A DNA stretch of 64,000 nt from Microbispora rosea subsp. aerata (lineage in GTDB: Bacteria; Actinomycetota; Actinomycetes; Streptosporangiales; Streptosporangiaceae), in assembly GCF_014647835.1 (NCBI RefSeq), contig NZ_BMPY01000004.1:209118-273117 (forward strand). Reading direction: 5' to 3'. This document shows positions 9,457 through 18,601 of the stretch, piece after piece. Made by a program: the position numbers and the translations under genes. The notes under the pieces were generated by a model. That model was not told where the DNA came from, made no database searches, and saw nothing but the letters and a program-made list of their open reading frames with translations. Positions within the stretch are counted from its first letter, which is position 1; each line of letters opens with the position of its first letter.

Positions 9457-9984
9457 GTGGACTTGACGTCTTACGCCGAGCTGGCCGTTCAACTGGTCAA
9501 CATGGGCGACGAACTCAAAAACCCCTTCTCCCTGCGCGCCCTGCTTGAGGAGACGGGCCGTACGGAGGCGGCCGCACGGCTCACCCGCCGCGACATCGAC
9601 GCGCTGTGCGAGCTGCGCGACGAGCTCGCGGGGGTGTTCGCCTCCGCCGCGGAGGGCGACGACGTGGACGTGGTCGAGCGGCTCAACGGGCTGCTGGTCC
9701 GCCATCCCGTCCATCCGCAGATCTCCGGGCACGACGGCCAGCCCTGGCATCTGCACCTGACCGAGGGCGGCCGGGTCGCCGACGCCCTCTCGGTGGGGTC
9801 GGTCATGGGCCTGGCCAGCGTGGTGACCCGGCTCGGCGTGGACCGGCTCGGCATGTGCCAGGCCGCGCCGTGCCGCAACGCCTACATCGACACCTCCTCC
9901 AACCGGTCGCGCCGCTACTGCTCCGAGCGGTGCGCCAGCCGGGCCAACGTGGCCGCGTACCGGGCGCGCAAGCGAGGCGCCTGA
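9457..9984 (+). CDS. CGNR zinc-finger (ABATE-domain) protein
   Basis: A 175-residue putative stress-related regulator. The N-terminal helical ABATE-like region (LTSYAELAVQLVNMGDEL, residue 3 onward) is followed by the C-terminal CGNR zinc finger with a CxxxxC half (CQAAPC), the diagnostic CRNAYID variant of CGNR, and the YCSERCASRANVAAYRARK half. GTG 9457 fits family N-termini. A TTG at 9445 is possible, and neither has a good ribosome binding site. A TAATACT sequence at about 9411 could be a -10 box. Function is known only by family: nucleic-acid-binding regulators. Confidence 0.8.
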   Translation: MDLTSYAELAVQLVNMGDELKNPFSLRALLEETGRTEAAARLTRRDIDALCELRDELAGVFASAAEGDDVDVVERLNGLLVRHPVHPQISGHDGQPWHLHLTEGGRVADALSVGSVMGLASVVTRLGVDRLGMCQAAPCRNAYIDTSSNRSRRYCSERCASRANVAAYRARKRGA

Positions 9985-10166
9985 GCCACCGGCGGCTTTC
10001 CGCGACGGCGACCCGCCGTACGTGAGGCGGGCGCGGCAGGGGCGGGTCCCGCCGCCCGTGCGTGCGCGCGCGACCGGGGCGCGGCGGCGTTCCCGGTTTC
10101 GCGGTGTGCTCCGGCGGATTTCGGCTCCGGGCTTTCCGCTCCGGGCTTGCCGCTACGGGCTTGCCG

Positions 10167-10481
10167 CTACTGCGCCGGCGCGGGGAAGCGCAGCGTGGGC
10201 CGGGGCCAGTAACGCAGCACGACCCTGCCCACGATGTCCTCCTCTGGCACCGCGCCGAAGTCCCAGCTGTCGCGCCGGCCCGGGGCCGACTGGTTGTCGC
10301 TCTCCAGCCACCAGCCGTCGTCCGTGAGCCGGAACGCCCGCTTGACGATCAGCCCGTGCGGGCGCCTGGCGACCACCACGTCGCCCGGCCGGACGGAGGC
10401 GCCGAGCCGTACCAGCAGCCAGTCTCCGGACCGTAACGCCGGCAGCATCGAGTCGCCGGAGACACATACGGCGGTGAGCAC
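10167..10481 (-). CDS. sodX: Nickel superoxide dismutase maturation protease
   Basis: An S26 (signal-peptidase-like) serine protease of 104 residues. The catalytic Ser is in SGDSMLPAL (about residues 8-16), with the general-base Lys in LIVKRAF. It is divergent from the Ni-SOD gene with 84 bp between starts, the standard sodN-sodX arrangement. The family removes the Ni-SOD propeptide to expose the nickel-ligand His. The GTG start at 10481 has GGAGGGG just upstream. The open frame continues upstream through shadow sequence. There is no membrane segment, as expected for this subfamily. Confidence 0.88.
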   Translation of the reverse strand: MLTAVCVSGDSMLPALRSGDWLLVRLGASVRPGDVVVARRPHGLIVKRAFRLTDDGWWLESDNQSAPGRRDSWDFGAVPEEDIVGRVVLRYWPRPTLRFPAPAQ

Positions 10482-10565
10482 ATCCCCCTCCGCGCGATGA
10501 TTTCGGGACGAGTAAGGTCGGTCGTGGAACAGTGCTGTCACCAGCATTCCTAAGGAAGGATTCCG

Positions 10566-10967
10566 ATGCTCGCACGACTGCTGCGACCCCGGCACGAGGC
10601 GTCCGCCCACTGCGACCTGCCGTGCGGGGTGTACGACCCGGCGCAGGCTCGCATCGAGGCCGAGTCCGTCAAGGCGATCATTAAGAAGTACGCCGACAAC
10701 GAGGACCCGGTCTTCCGGACCCGCGCGCTGATCATCAAGGAACAGCGGGCCGAGCTGGTCAAGCATCACCTGTGGGTGCTGTGGACCGACTACTTCAAGC
10801 CTCAGCACCTCGAGCAGTACCCCCAGCTCCACCAGCTGTTCTGGGACGCCACGAAGCTCGCCGGCGCCGCGGGCGCCAAGGGCACCGTCGACCCGTCCGT
10901 GGCCGACGACCTGCTCGCGAAGATCGACGAGATCTCCAAGATCTTCTGGGAGACCAAGGCCGCCTGA
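10566..10967 (+). CDS. sodN: Nickel-dependent superoxide dismutase
   Basis: Converts superoxide to hydrogen peroxide and oxygen. The 133-residue precursor has a 14-residue propeptide (MLARLLRPRHEASA), then the nickel-hook HCDLPCGVYDP in which mature His1, Cys2 and Cys6 bind nickel. The remaining four-helix bundle is intact (EAESVKAIIKKYADNEDPVF...). The AAGGAAGGATTCC sequence before the ATG supplies the ribosome binding site. Family knowledge says such genes are repressed by Nur or otherwise nickel-controlled, but I could not identify an operator in the 84-bp intergenic region. A strong hairpin terminator follows the stop. Confidence 0.96.
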   Translation: MLARLLRPRHEASAHCDLPCGVYDPAQARIEAESVKAIIKKYADNEDPVFRTRALIIKEQRAELVKHHLWVLWTDYFKPQHLEQYPQLHQLFWDATKLAGAAGAKGTVDPSVADDLLAKIDEISKIFWETKAA

Positions 10968-10980
10968 GCCCGGGATCTCG

Positions 10981-11013
10981 GGCCCCGCGCGACCCCCGCG
11001 GTCGCGCGGGGCC
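10981..11013. terminator. Strong hairpin after sodN
   Basis: A perfect 14-bp stem (GGCCCCGCGCGACC / GGTCGCGCGGGGCC) with a CCCGC loop starts 14 bp after the sodN stop. It lacks a T-run, which is common for actinomycete terminators. Confidence 0.75.
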
Positions 11014-11209
11014 AGATCATCCCAAGACCCATACAAACTCCATATTCGGTAGCACGGAATTTACGTGCAGTTACCTCCAAGGATCGCCACAATCAGCGCG
11101 TCCAGCCGGGGCAACACCCCGCGAGTGGCGGTAGGTTGCAGTCAGCGGCACTCGAGCGGCGACTCGAAGGGGCCGGCTCGAAGGGCGGCGTGAAGGGGCG
11201 AGGAGGAAC

Positions 11210-11635
11210 GTGACCGAGGAAACCGAGACGCCTGCGGTGGATCTGACCGGGATTCGCGATGCTGTGAGTGTCCGGCTGCCCGCCGTGAGCGCCTACCTGT
11301 CCGTGCTGCGCACGGCGACCGCCGGGCTCGCCGCACGGCTCGACTTCACCCTCGACCAGATCGAGGACCTGCGCATCGCCGTGGACGAGGCGTGCGCCAT
11401 GTTGCTGCGGCACGCCGTGCCCGGAACGGATCTCCTCGCGGAGTTCGAGCTCACCGGCCAGGAGATGACGGTTCGCGTCGAGGTCGACACGCTCGGCGTC
11501 AGCTCGCCCAACCGGGAGGACTTCGCCTGGATGGTGCTGACCGCGCTGGCCGACGACGTGGACGCCATCTCGGACCACCCCGACCACCTGGCGATCGTGC
11601 TGCGTAAGCGCCGGAGCATGGCGAGGCCGTCGTGA
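11210..11635 (+). CDS. usfX: RsbW/UsfX-family anti-sigma factor
   Basis: A 141-residue GHKL-ATPase-fold anti-sigma factor that holds the downstream SigF. The N-box region reads IAVDEACAMLLRHA; the usual Asn of active kinases is missing, as I recall also for M. tuberculosis UsfX (AVDEVCTRLIRSA). The FAWMVLTALADDV tail block matches that family as well. GTG 11210 follows GAGGAGG. The gene overlaps sigF by four bases, so the two are translationally coupled. No anti-anti-sigma gene is nearby. Confidence 0.85.
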   Translation: MTEETETPAVDLTGIRDAVSVRLPAVSAYLSVLRTATAGLAARLDFTLDQIEDLRIAVDEACAMLLRHAVPGTDLLAEFELTGQEMTVRVEVDTLGVSSPNREDFAWMVLTALADDVDAISDHPDHLAIVLRKRRSMARPS

Positions 11636-12435
11636 TGACGGAAAGGACGAGTGCGATGACCTCCGGCGACTCGGCGGTGCCGGACCGCGTCCGCGCACGC
11701 ACGCTCTTCGCCGAGCTGTCGGAGCTTCCGCCGGACGACCCCAGGCGCCAGCGCATCCGCGACGAGCTGGTCGAGCTCCACCTGCCGTTGGTGGAATACC
11801 TGGCCCGCCGCTTCCGCAACCGGGGCGAGTGGCTCGACGACCTGACGCAGGTCGCGACGATCGGGCTGATCAAGTCCATCGACCGGTTCGACCTCGCCCG
11901 CGGCGTCGAGTTCTCCACGTACGCCACCCCGACCATCGTCGGCGAGATCAAGCGGCACTTCCGCGACAAGGGCTGGGCGGTCCGCGTGCCGCGCCGCCTG
12001 CAGGAGCTCAAGCTCTCGCTGACCAAGGCGATAAGCGAGCTGTCGCAGCGGGAGAGCCGGGCGCCCACGGTCGCCGAGCTCGCCGCCCACCTCGGCATGA
12101 GCGAGGAGGAGGTCCTCGAGGGCCTGGAGTCGGCCAACGCCTACTCCACCGTGTCGCTCGACGCGCCCGACTCCGGCGACGACGACGCTCCCGCCGTGTC
12201 CGACTCGCTCGGCATCGTGGACGAGTCGCTGGAGGGCGTGGAATACCGCGAGTCGCTCAAGCCGCTGCTGGAGCGCCTGCCCCCGCGCGAGAAGCGGATC
12301 TTGCTGCTGCGTTTCTTCGGCAACATGACGCAGTCGCAGATCGCCACCGAGCTGGGGATCTCGCAGATGCACGTGTCCCGGCTGCTCGCCCGGACGCTGG
12401 CCCAGCTCCGCGAGGGCCTCACCGCCGAGGACTGA
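11632..12435 (+). CDS. sigF: Stress/development sigma factor SigF (SigB/F/G family)
   Basis: A 267-residue group-3 sigma-70 factor. Region 2 includes LVEYLARRFRNRGEWLDDLTQVATIGLIKSIDRFD, region 3 lies around QELKLSLTKAISELSQRE, and region 4 ends in the HTH MTQSQIATELGISQMHVSRLLARTL. It is transcribed with its anti-sigma partner. The start is GTG 11632 or the adjacent ATG 11635. By family it directs the general-stress or sporulation regulon. I did not find a clear self-type promoter upstream of the pair. Confidence 0.93.
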   Translation: MMTERTSAMTSGDSAVPDRVRARTLFAELSELPPDDPRRQRIRDELVELHLPLVEYLARRFRNRGEWLDDLTQVATIGLIKSIDRFDLARGVEFSTYATPTIVGEIKRHFRDKGWAVRVPRRLQELKLSLTKAISELSQRESRAPTVAELAAHLGMSEEEVLEGLESANAYSTVSLDAPDSGDDDAPAVSDSLGIVDESLEGVEYRESLKPLLERLPPREKRILLLRFFGNMTQSQIATELGISQMHVSRLLARTLAQLREGLTAED

Positions 12436-12547
12436 TCGAAGACTGATCGGGCACTGACCCGGGCCCGGACTCCGGGGCGATCCGAGGCCGGGCAGACGAC
12501 CGCGACGCCGCGCTCCCCCCGGCGGCGCCGGTCGGCGGGCTGCCTGT

Positions 12548-12967
12548 TCAGGACTCGCCGGGCGTGCCGTCCTCGCCCATGAGGGCGTGGGTGGAGGCCG
12601 GCGCGAGCAGCGTGACCAAACCGACCGCCGCCGCGGCGATCAGCGGGACTCCGAAGGCGTACTGCGCCGACTGGATGAGGCTGAGCGCCACCGGAAGCGC
12701 GAAGATCTGCGTCACCACGGCCGGGCCCCGGCTCCAGCGCAGCACCTGCCACAGGCCCCAGGCCACCCAAAACAGCAGGGCGCCGCCGAGCACGCCGAAC
12801 CCGGCCACCGCGATGCTGGTGACCAGGTCGGTGGGCTTGCCGATCACAGTCTCGACGCCGACGTAACCACCCATGACAAGGGCGAGCAGGCCCTCCGCGG
12901 CCAGGACGGCGGCGGCCACGGTCAACGTGCCGGGGCGGCCGACGGAACTGCTGATCACACCGCACAA
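12548..12967 (-). CDS. Small four-helix membrane protein
   Basis: A 139-residue integral membrane protein with about four hydrophobic helices (about 15-36, 48-72, 83-100, 104-122), and Gly/Ala-rich. Function not recognised; it resembles many unclassified actinomycete membrane proteins. It converges with sigF. Confidence 0.7.
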   Translation of the reverse strand: MCGVISSSVGRPGTLTVAAAVLAAEGLLALVMGGYVGVETVIGKPTDLVTSIAVAGFGVLGGALLFWVAWGLWQVLRWSRGPAVVTQIFALPVALSLIQSAQYAFGVPLIAAAAVGLVTLLAPASTHALMGEDGTPGES

Positions 12968-13412
12968 CCCTACCCGCAGACACCCGCGCCCCCTCGACTG
13001 CCTCCACCGACGAGCCCCGCCGTACGGAAACGGGGTCCGGAACGGAGGATCGCAAGACGGGGGCCATGGACGCCCCCGGCCAGGGGCGGCGAATAGGGCC
13101 GGGTCCCCGATCGCGAGGACAGGCAGAGCCAGGCCCCCTGTCGCGAAGGCGGGCGGGGCCGTCGCGCGCAGGGCCGGACAGGAGATTGCGGGCGGTGATG
13201 CCGCCCGGCCGGTAAGGCCACACGGCGCCGATCGCGTGGCGGCATCGTAGGGTGACGCGCCGCTCCGCGCGACGCGACGGGGCGGAACTCAGGGAGACAT
13301 CGGCGCGAAGAAGACGCCTCTCGGACGCGAACGCGACGGGGAGTCCAGGGGGCGTCGGCGAGGGGGAGACGTCGCTCGGCGCGGGCGGTAAACCGTTCGT
13401 TAACCTTCAGGC
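12968..13412. other. Intergenic region without recognisable gene
   Basis: 445 bp between divergent genes. The open frames are arginine/proline-rich shadows. The last 30 bp (AAACCGTTCGTTAACC) is the most AT-rich part and is the probable promoter region of the kinase gene that starts at 13413. Confidence 0.5.
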
Positions 13413-14405
13413 ATGCGGGCACTCCTCCTCGTCAATCCCAAGGCGACCTCGACGCACCGGCGCACCCGTGACGTGCTGATCCGGGCGCTCGGCGCCGCCG
13501 TCGACCTGACGGTCGAGGAGACCGCCTATCGTGGCCATGCGACCGCGCTGGCGGCGACCGCGCACGCCAAGGGCTTCGACGCCGTGGCGGTGCTCGGCGG
13601 CGACGGCACGATCAACGAGACCGTCAACGGCCTGCTCGACGCCCATCCCGGCGGCGGCGCGACCGGCCGGCCCGCGCTCATCGTGATCCCCGGCGGCAGC
13701 GCCAACGTCTTCGCCCGCGCGCTCGGGCTGCCCAACAACCCGGTCGAGGCGACCGGCGCCGTGCTTGAGGCGCTACGCGAAGGACGCCGCCGGACCATCG
13801 GTCTCGGGCAGGCGATTTGGCATGACGAGGTTTCGGGCCCGGACCCGGGGGCAGGAGCGCCACCTGACCAGCAAAGGTCTAGATATTTCACATTTTGCGC
13901 TGGGCTGGGATACGACGCCGAGGTCATCCGAGCCGTGGAGGGCCTGCGAAGCGCGGGGCATCGCGCGCTGCCCGCTCTCTACGTGAACACGACGGTTCGC
14001 CACTTCTTCGTGACCGACCGCCGGCGGCCGGCGATCCGGCTGACGCGTCCCGGCCGCCCCACAGAGGATGGGATCTTCATGGCGATCGTGTCCAACACCT
14101 CGCCGTGGACCTACGCCGGCACACGTCCAATCAACCCGACGCCGTGGGCCGGTTTCGAGACGGGGCTCGACATGCTCGGGCTCCGCAAGATGAGCCTGCC
14201 GACCGTGCTCGCGCTCGCCCGGCAGATCATCGGCGAACATCGGGGATTACCGCGCGGTAAACACCTGGTTCAGCTCCACGACGAGGAGGAGTTCACCCTC
14301 CACGCCTCCCGCCCGGTCGCCTTCCAGCTCGACGGCGACTACCTGGGAGAACACGAATGGGTGATCTTTCGCGCTATCCCGGACGCGTTACAAGTCCTCG
14401 TCTAG
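13413..14405 (+). CDS. Diacylglycerol/lipid kinase family protein
   Basis: A 330-residue protein of the DagK_cat (YegS/BmrU) superfamily, which phosphorylates lipids with ATP. Motifs are LLVNPKATSTHRR at the N terminus, the nucleotide-binding VLGGDGTINETVNGLL (about residues 62-77) and IPGGSANVFARALGLP (about 90-105), and a C-terminal beta domain ending LDGDYLGEHEWV. The segment at 13880-13900 has unusually AT-rich codons (RYFTFCAGLGYDAEV), but the frame is intact. It lies upstream of whiB1 on the same strand, 287 bp away and probably not co-transcribed. Confidence 0.87.
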   Translation: MRALLLVNPKATSTHRRTRDVLIRALGAAVDLTVEETAYRGHATALAATAHAKGFDAVAVLGGDGTINETVNGLLDAHPGGGATGRPALIVIPGGSANVFARALGLPNNPVEATGAVLEALREGRRRTIGLGQAIWHDEVSGPDPGAGAPPDQQRSRYFTFCAGLGYDAEVIRAVEGLRSAGHRALPALYVNTTVRHFFVTDRRRPAIRLTRPGRPTEDGIFMAIVSNTSPWTYAGTRPINPTPWAGFETGLDMLGLRKMSLPTVLALARQIIGEHRGLPRGKHLVQLHDEEEFTLHASRPVAFQLDGDYLGEHEWVIFRAIPDALQVLV

Positions 14406-14653
14406 CCTGTTACATGTAGTCATAGTGTGACGCATCCGACAGCCACGACGGGCAAAACCTTGTTCCAAACCTCTTGTGTGGTGTTGGTGCGGCTGAAAAG
14501 CTGAACTACGACGTCGGAACGTAGGACCTTTACGGAGACCACCACCTCCGTAAGGGGCCCCGGCGATCACGCGGACATGCCCGGCTCCCCACCCAGGATC
14601 CGGGCGATCGTTCGCACCAGTTAGTGAAAGAGTTCACAAAGTTGACGGCCCGA

Positions 14654-14670
14654 GGAGCCATGGAGGCTCC
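14654..14670 (+). promoter_or_regulatory. Inverted repeat in the whiB1 leader
   Basis: GGAGCC and GGCTCC separated by ATGGA, nine bases before the AAGGAG ribosome binding site of whiB1. It could be an operator or an mRNA hairpin affecting translation. A TTGACG at 14643-14648 may be a -35 box. Confidence 0.35.
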
Positions 14671-14692
14671 ACTTTACGAAGGAGTGGAACGC

Positions 14693-14947
14693 ATGGACTG
14701 GCGCCACCGCGCTGCCTGCCGTGACGTGGACCCCGAACTGTTCTTCCCGATCGGGAACACTGGTCCGGCTCTCATGCAGATCGAAGAGGCCAAGCAGGTA
14801 TGCCGGCGATGCACGGTCGCCGAGTCCTGTCTCAAGTGGGCCCTCGAGTCGGGTCAGGACGCCGGAGTCTGGGGCGGGCTCAGCGAGGATGAGCGTCGCG
14901 CCCTGAAGCGCCGTACGGCTCGCGCCCGCGCCCGCGCCGCCGTCTGA
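14693..14947 (+). CDS. whiB1: WhiB1/WblE iron-sulfur transcription factor
   Basis: An 84-residue Wbl protein carrying a [4Fe-4S] cluster, essential in mycobacteria, NO-sensitive and bound to the principal sigma factor. The four cysteines are C9, C37, C40 and C46, followed by the GVWGG turn and the basic tail (RRALKRRTARARARA) that binds DNA. The start at 14693 is fixed by AAGGAG eight bases upstream and by WblE/WhiB1 homologues beginning MDWRH. An upstream in-frame ATG exists but lies in the leader. It is next to the convergent pdtaS, as in M. tuberculosis. Confidence 0.95.
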   Translation: MDWRHRAACRDVDPELFFPIGNTGPALMQIEEAKQVCRRCTVAESCLKWALESGQDAGVWGGLSEDERRALKRRTARARARAAV

Positions 14948-15237
14948 CTCCCCGCCACACGCGAACGCCTGCGGTGAACGCCTGCCGTGGCATTCACCGG
15001 GTTGCGGAGCGCACCAGACGGGCCGGGGCCGCCGCATAGCCGGTCTCCCGCCCAAAGGGCCATCTGTCCACCAAGGCATCGCGTCCACTATGGCATCCCC
15101 CACATGTGTCCCGCACAGCGGGACCCCTGTGACGCGTTCTTCTCGCGGGGCCGGCACGATCGCCGGCCCACGAGGCGCGGGCGGCGCCCCGGGCATCACC
15201 ACCGGAACGGGGACGCCCCAGGGAGCCGGCGTGAAGA

Positions 15238-16746
15238 TCAAATAGCCTGAACGGGGATGCTGAGCCTGACCTCGGTGCCCCCGCCTTCTCTCGCGGCCAC
15301 ACTGAGGCGGCCCGACAGCTCGCCGACCACGAGCGTACGGACGATCTGGAGCCCGAGGCTGCCGGTGGCGTCGAGATCGAAGTCCTCGGGCAGGCCCTTG
15401 CCGTCGTCGGCCACCGCGAACTCCAGCTTGTCGGCGTCCCGGGAGACCACGACCTGCACGTTTCCCGAGGAGTGGGCGAACCCGTGCTCGACCGCGTTCT
15501 GCAGCAGCTCGGTCAGCACCATGGCGATGGGGGTCGCGACCGCGGCGGGCAGCACGCCGAAGCTGCCGATCCGCTCGATCGCCACCTGCGCGAGCGCCAC
15601 CTCGGCCGTCATCGCGATGACCCGGTCGGCGATGTCGTCGAACTCGACCATCTCCTCCGGCATCTGGGCGAGGATCTCGTGGACGATCGCGATCGAGCCG
15701 ACCCGCCGTACGGCCTCGTTCAGCGCCTCCTGACCCTCGGGGTTGTTCAGCCGGCGTGCCTGGAGCCGCAGCAGCGCGGCCACGGTCTGCAGGTTGTTCT
15801 TGACCCGGTGGTGGATCTCCCGGATCGTCGCGTCCTTGGTGAGCAGCTCCCGCTCGCGCCGCCGCAGCTCGGTCACGTCGCGGAGCAGCACCAGCGCGCC
15901 GATGCGGCCCCCGCCCACGATCAGCGGGATGGCCCGTAGCTGCACCACCGTGCCGCCGTTCTCCACCTCGGTCTCCAGAGGGGCCCGGCCGCTGGCGACG
16001 AGCATCAGGTCTTCGTTGATCGGCTCGTCGGAGTAGCACAGATCGGCGGTCGTCTTCCCGAGGTCCGCCCCCACGAGGTCGGCGTGCAGACCGAGCCTGC
16101 GGTAGGCCGACAGCGCGTTGGGCGAGGCGTAGGTGACCCGGCCCGCCTTGTCCAGGCGGAGCAGGCCGTCGCCCACCCTGGGCGACCTGACCAGGATCGG
16201 CTCCTCCTCCGCGAACGGGAACCTGCCCTCGGCCACCATCTGCGCCAGGTCGGACGCGCTCTGCAAGTAGGTCAGCTCCAGCCGCGACGGCGTACGCGCC
16301 GACGACAGGTTGGTCGAGCGCTGGATGACCCCGATGATCGGGCCGTCCTTGCCCCGCCGTACCGGGATCGTCTCCTCGCGCACCGGCACGCCGCTGGACC
16401 AGTCGGGGTCGCCCTCCCGGCAGATGCGGTGCTCGCTCCACGCGATGTCGATCAGCGGCCGCTCCCCGGCGGCGACGCACATGCCCACGACGTCGTCGTG
16501 ATAGACGGTGGGACCGGTCGTGGGCCGCATCTGGGCCACGGCCACCCACCTCGTGGCGCCCTGGTCGGGCACCCACAGGATGAGATCGGCGAACGACAGA
16601 TCGGCGAGCAACTGCCAGTCCGAGACCAGCGAGTGGATCCAATCCACGCCGGCGGGATCGAGCGCGGTGTGACGCGATACCAGGTCGCTGAGAGTCGGCA
16701 CGACTGCATCATGCGCCGCCGCCCGGGTCGAAAGCGAATCGACCAT
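15238..16746 (-). CDS. pdtaS: Two-component sensor kinase PdtaS
   Basis: A cytoplasmic histidine kinase, 502 residues. The N-terminal GAF-like sensor (about 20-150) and PAS domain (about 175-285) are followed by a HisKA_2 dimerisation domain with the phospho-acceptor His in REIHHRVKNNLQTVAALL, and a HATPase with LTELLQNAVEHGF (N-box) and VADDGKGLPEDF (G-box). This matches mycobacterial PdtaS, which pairs with the antiterminator regulator PdtaR (not in this window). No membrane segment. ATG 16746 or GTG 16749 are alternative starts. Confidence 0.92.
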   Translation of the reverse strand: MVDSLSTRAAAHDAVVPTLSDLVSRHTALDPAGVDWIHSLVSDWQLLADLSFADLILWVPDQGATRWVAVAQMRPTTGPTVYHDDVVGMCVAAGERPLIDIAWSEHRICREGDPDWSSGVPVREETIPVRRGKDGPIIGVIQRSTNLSSARTPSRLELTYLQSASDLAQMVAEGRFPFAEEEPILVRSPRVGDGLLRLDKAGRVTYASPNALSAYRRLGLHADLVGADLGKTTADLCYSDEPINEDLMLVASGRAPLETEVENGGTVVQLRAIPLIVGGGRIGALVLLRDVTELRRRERELLTKDATIREIHHRVKNNLQTVAALLRLQARRLNNPEGQEALNEAVRRVGSIAIVHEILAQMPEEMVEFDDIADRVIAMTAEVALAQVAIERIGSFGVLPAAVATPIAMVLTELLQNAVEHGFAHSSGNVQVVVSRDADKLEFAVADDGKGLPEDFDLDATGSLGLQIVRTLVVGELSGRLSVAAREGGGTEVRLSIPVQAI

Positions 16747-16781
16747 CACGACCTGGCAAGATGCCCTTCATGACAGGGCCG

Positions 16782-17438
16782 ATGGACAGACGGTGCGCGA
16801 TCGTCGCCCAGCGTGAGGTGGCGGGCCCGCGGCGCGCCCTCCGCGGGCGCACGCCCGGCCACCGCCCGGGCACCCGGGGCGGCGCCGTTCCGGGTGCTCC
16901 GGAGATGATCGGCGCACTCGCGGACCCCGGCCGGCCGTTCGCCGACGGCACCGGCCGCGCACCGGCCTGCGCCGGTGCCGTCCTGACCGCCCTCGTTATG
17001 CTGGAAGCCGCCGCCGACCTGCCCGGACGTGATCGGCCACGGGCTCGGAAGCCGGCGCGAAACCGGGTTCGGACGCCGGCCCTGCCGGCCCGCGAGACGA
17101 GCGCGGAGACGGGCTTGAAGATGGGCGGGGAGGTGGGCCTGCAAACGGGTCCGGAGACGGGCCTGGAGACCGCCGATCACGCCGCCGTGGCGCCGGCCGT
17201 GCCGTACCCGCCACGGCTCGCCCTGTCAGCGGGAGCCTCATATGCGGGAGCCCCCTGTGCGGGACCAGAAGCCCGCATGGGATGCTTCCGCCCACCATCG
17301 GTGCCCCAGGGCCGATCCCGTCGGCGGTTGACCGCGAGGGCGGATCTGAGGTCCGATGATCTCGCCGTGGTCCGGGGTGCGCTCACCGCTGTGGCCGAGT
17401 TGGCGTCGTGGCCCGCGTTGGCGATGCGGCCGAATTGA
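16782..17438 (+). CDS. Doubtful ORF upstream of dasR
   Basis: A long open frame between pdtaS and dasR that ends 10 bp before the dasR start. The first half has GC-rich third positions, but the middle (about 17085-17165) is made of GAGACGGGCCTG-like repeats, and the translation has no recognisable motif. There is no good ribosome binding site. It may be a non-coding repeat-bearing gap. If real, it would be co-transcribed with dasR. The coordinates start at the third in-frame ATG. Confidence 0.25.
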   Translation: MDRRCAIVAQREVAGPRRALRGRTPGHRPGTRGGAVPGAPEMIGALADPGRPFADGTGRAPACAGAVLTALVMLEAAADLPGRDRPRARKPARNRVRTPALPARETSAETGLKMGGEVGLQTGPETGLETADHAAVAPAVPYPPRLALSAGASYAGAPCAGPEARMGCFRPPSVPQGRSRRRLTARADLRSDDLAVVRGALTAVAELASWPALAMRPN

Positions 17439-17448
17439 AGGTGGACAG

Positions 17449-18177
17449 GTGACGGAGCACAGCGAGGAATCTCCCCGGGTTCCCAAGTACTACGACGTGA
17501 AGCGCAGCCTTCTGGAGCTCACCAAGAGCCTGCCCGCCGGAAGCGCGCTCCCCCCCGAGCGTGCCCTGGCCGTACGCTTCGGGACCTCCCGTACGACGGT
17601 CCGGCAGGCGCTGTCGGAGCTCGTGGTCGAGGGCAGGCTGCTGCGCATCCAGGGCAAGGGCACGTTCGTCGCCCAGCCCAAGGTCGCCCAGGTCCTGCAG
17701 CTCACCTCTTACACGGGTGACCTGCGCACGGTCGGCCTGGAGCCGGACACCAAGATCCTCGACATCAGCTACATCACCGCCGACGAGGCCCTCGGGCGCC
17801 GGCTGGCCATCAATCCCGGCAGCCGGGTCCTGCGCATCCACCGCCTGCGCCTGGCCAACGGCGAGCCGATGTCCATCGACACCACCCACCTGTCCGCCCG
17901 CAGGTTCCCCCGCTTGCGGCGCGAGCTCGAGGTGCACTCCTCGCTGTACGAGACCCTGCACAACGCCTACAACGTACGGCTGACCGACGCCGAGGAGGTC
18001 ATCGAGACCGTGCTCGCCACGCCGTACGACGCGCAGGTGCTGGGGGTGGACGTCGGCCTGCCCATGCTCCTGCTGACCCGGCACGCCTTCGACGCCGACG
18101 GCAACCCGGTCGAGTACGCCCAGTCGCTCTACCGCGGCGACCGCTACAAGTTCGTCACCCGCCTCCGCCGCCCCTGA
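17449..18177 (+). CDS. dasR: GntR/HutC-family regulator DasR
   Basis: A 242-residue global regulator of N-acetylglucosamine and chitin metabolism; by family knowledge GlcN-6-P releases it from dre sites. The N-terminal wHTH contains [33 protein letters not shown], then [21 protein letters not shown], and the UTRA effector domain ends [15 protein letters not shown]. These stretches match Streptomyces DasR closely. GTG 17449 has GAAGG eight bases upstream. No nag or das transport genes are in the window, and I found no full dre palindrome near it. Confidence 0.9.
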   Translation: MTEHSEESPRVPKYYDVKRSLLELTKSLPAGSALPPERALAVRFGTSRTTVRQALSELVVEGRLLRIQGKGTFVAQPKVAQVLQLTSYTGDLRTVGLEPDTKILDISYITADEALGRRLAINPGSRVLRIHRLRLANGEPMSIDTTHLSARRFPRLRRELEVHSSLYETLHNAYNVRLTDAEEVIETVLATPYDAQVLGVDVGLPMLLLTRHAFDADGNPVEYAQSLYRGDRYKFVTRLRRP

Positions 18178-18229
18178 GCGTGTCTCCCGTTCCCTCGCCA
18201 GGGCGCTGACACCCGCCCGAGCGAGGAAG

Positions 18230-18460
18230 CGCCGCGCCGGAGACGCGTAATGAGGTGTCGCGCCGGAGGCGCGCAGTGAGGACTCGCCACGCCGGAGGCG
18301 GGCGATAAGCACGCCTCCGGCGTCCTGGTCGCCGGGCTTGCTTCGCCTCGCTTCGCCCGGCTGCTCGGAGCCCCTTCAGGCCGTCGGTCGTGCCGGAAGC
18401 GCGCAACCCACGCCGGAGGCGCGCGATGAGGAAGCGCCGCGCCGGAGGCGGGCGATGGGC
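18230..18460. repeat. Degenerate repeat tract before bioD
   Basis: Five imperfect copies of a unit like CGCCGGAGGCGCGCGATGAG occur near 18236, 18263, 18290, 18411 and 18439. No gene is supported in the whole gap 18178-18601. Confidence 0.55.
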
Positions 18461-18601
18461 ACGGCCACGCCCTTCGCGGCTCCCGCGCGTTGCTCGGCCC
18501 GGGCCTGCGGCCCACCCCTCAGCGGCCTCCCGCGCGCGGGCTCGGTCCAGACCTGCGGCGCGGGCCTCTGGGAGCGCCTCGGTGGCCTTAACCTGCCGGG
18601 C

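Noticed and set aside
13866-13880. GGTCTAGA-like sequence as a DasR dre half-site
   Set aside because: Lies inside the lipid-kinase coding region and is not a full palindrome.
16084-16773. Plus-strand frame opposite pdtaS
   Set aside because: Antisense shadow of a well-supported kinase with all motifs.
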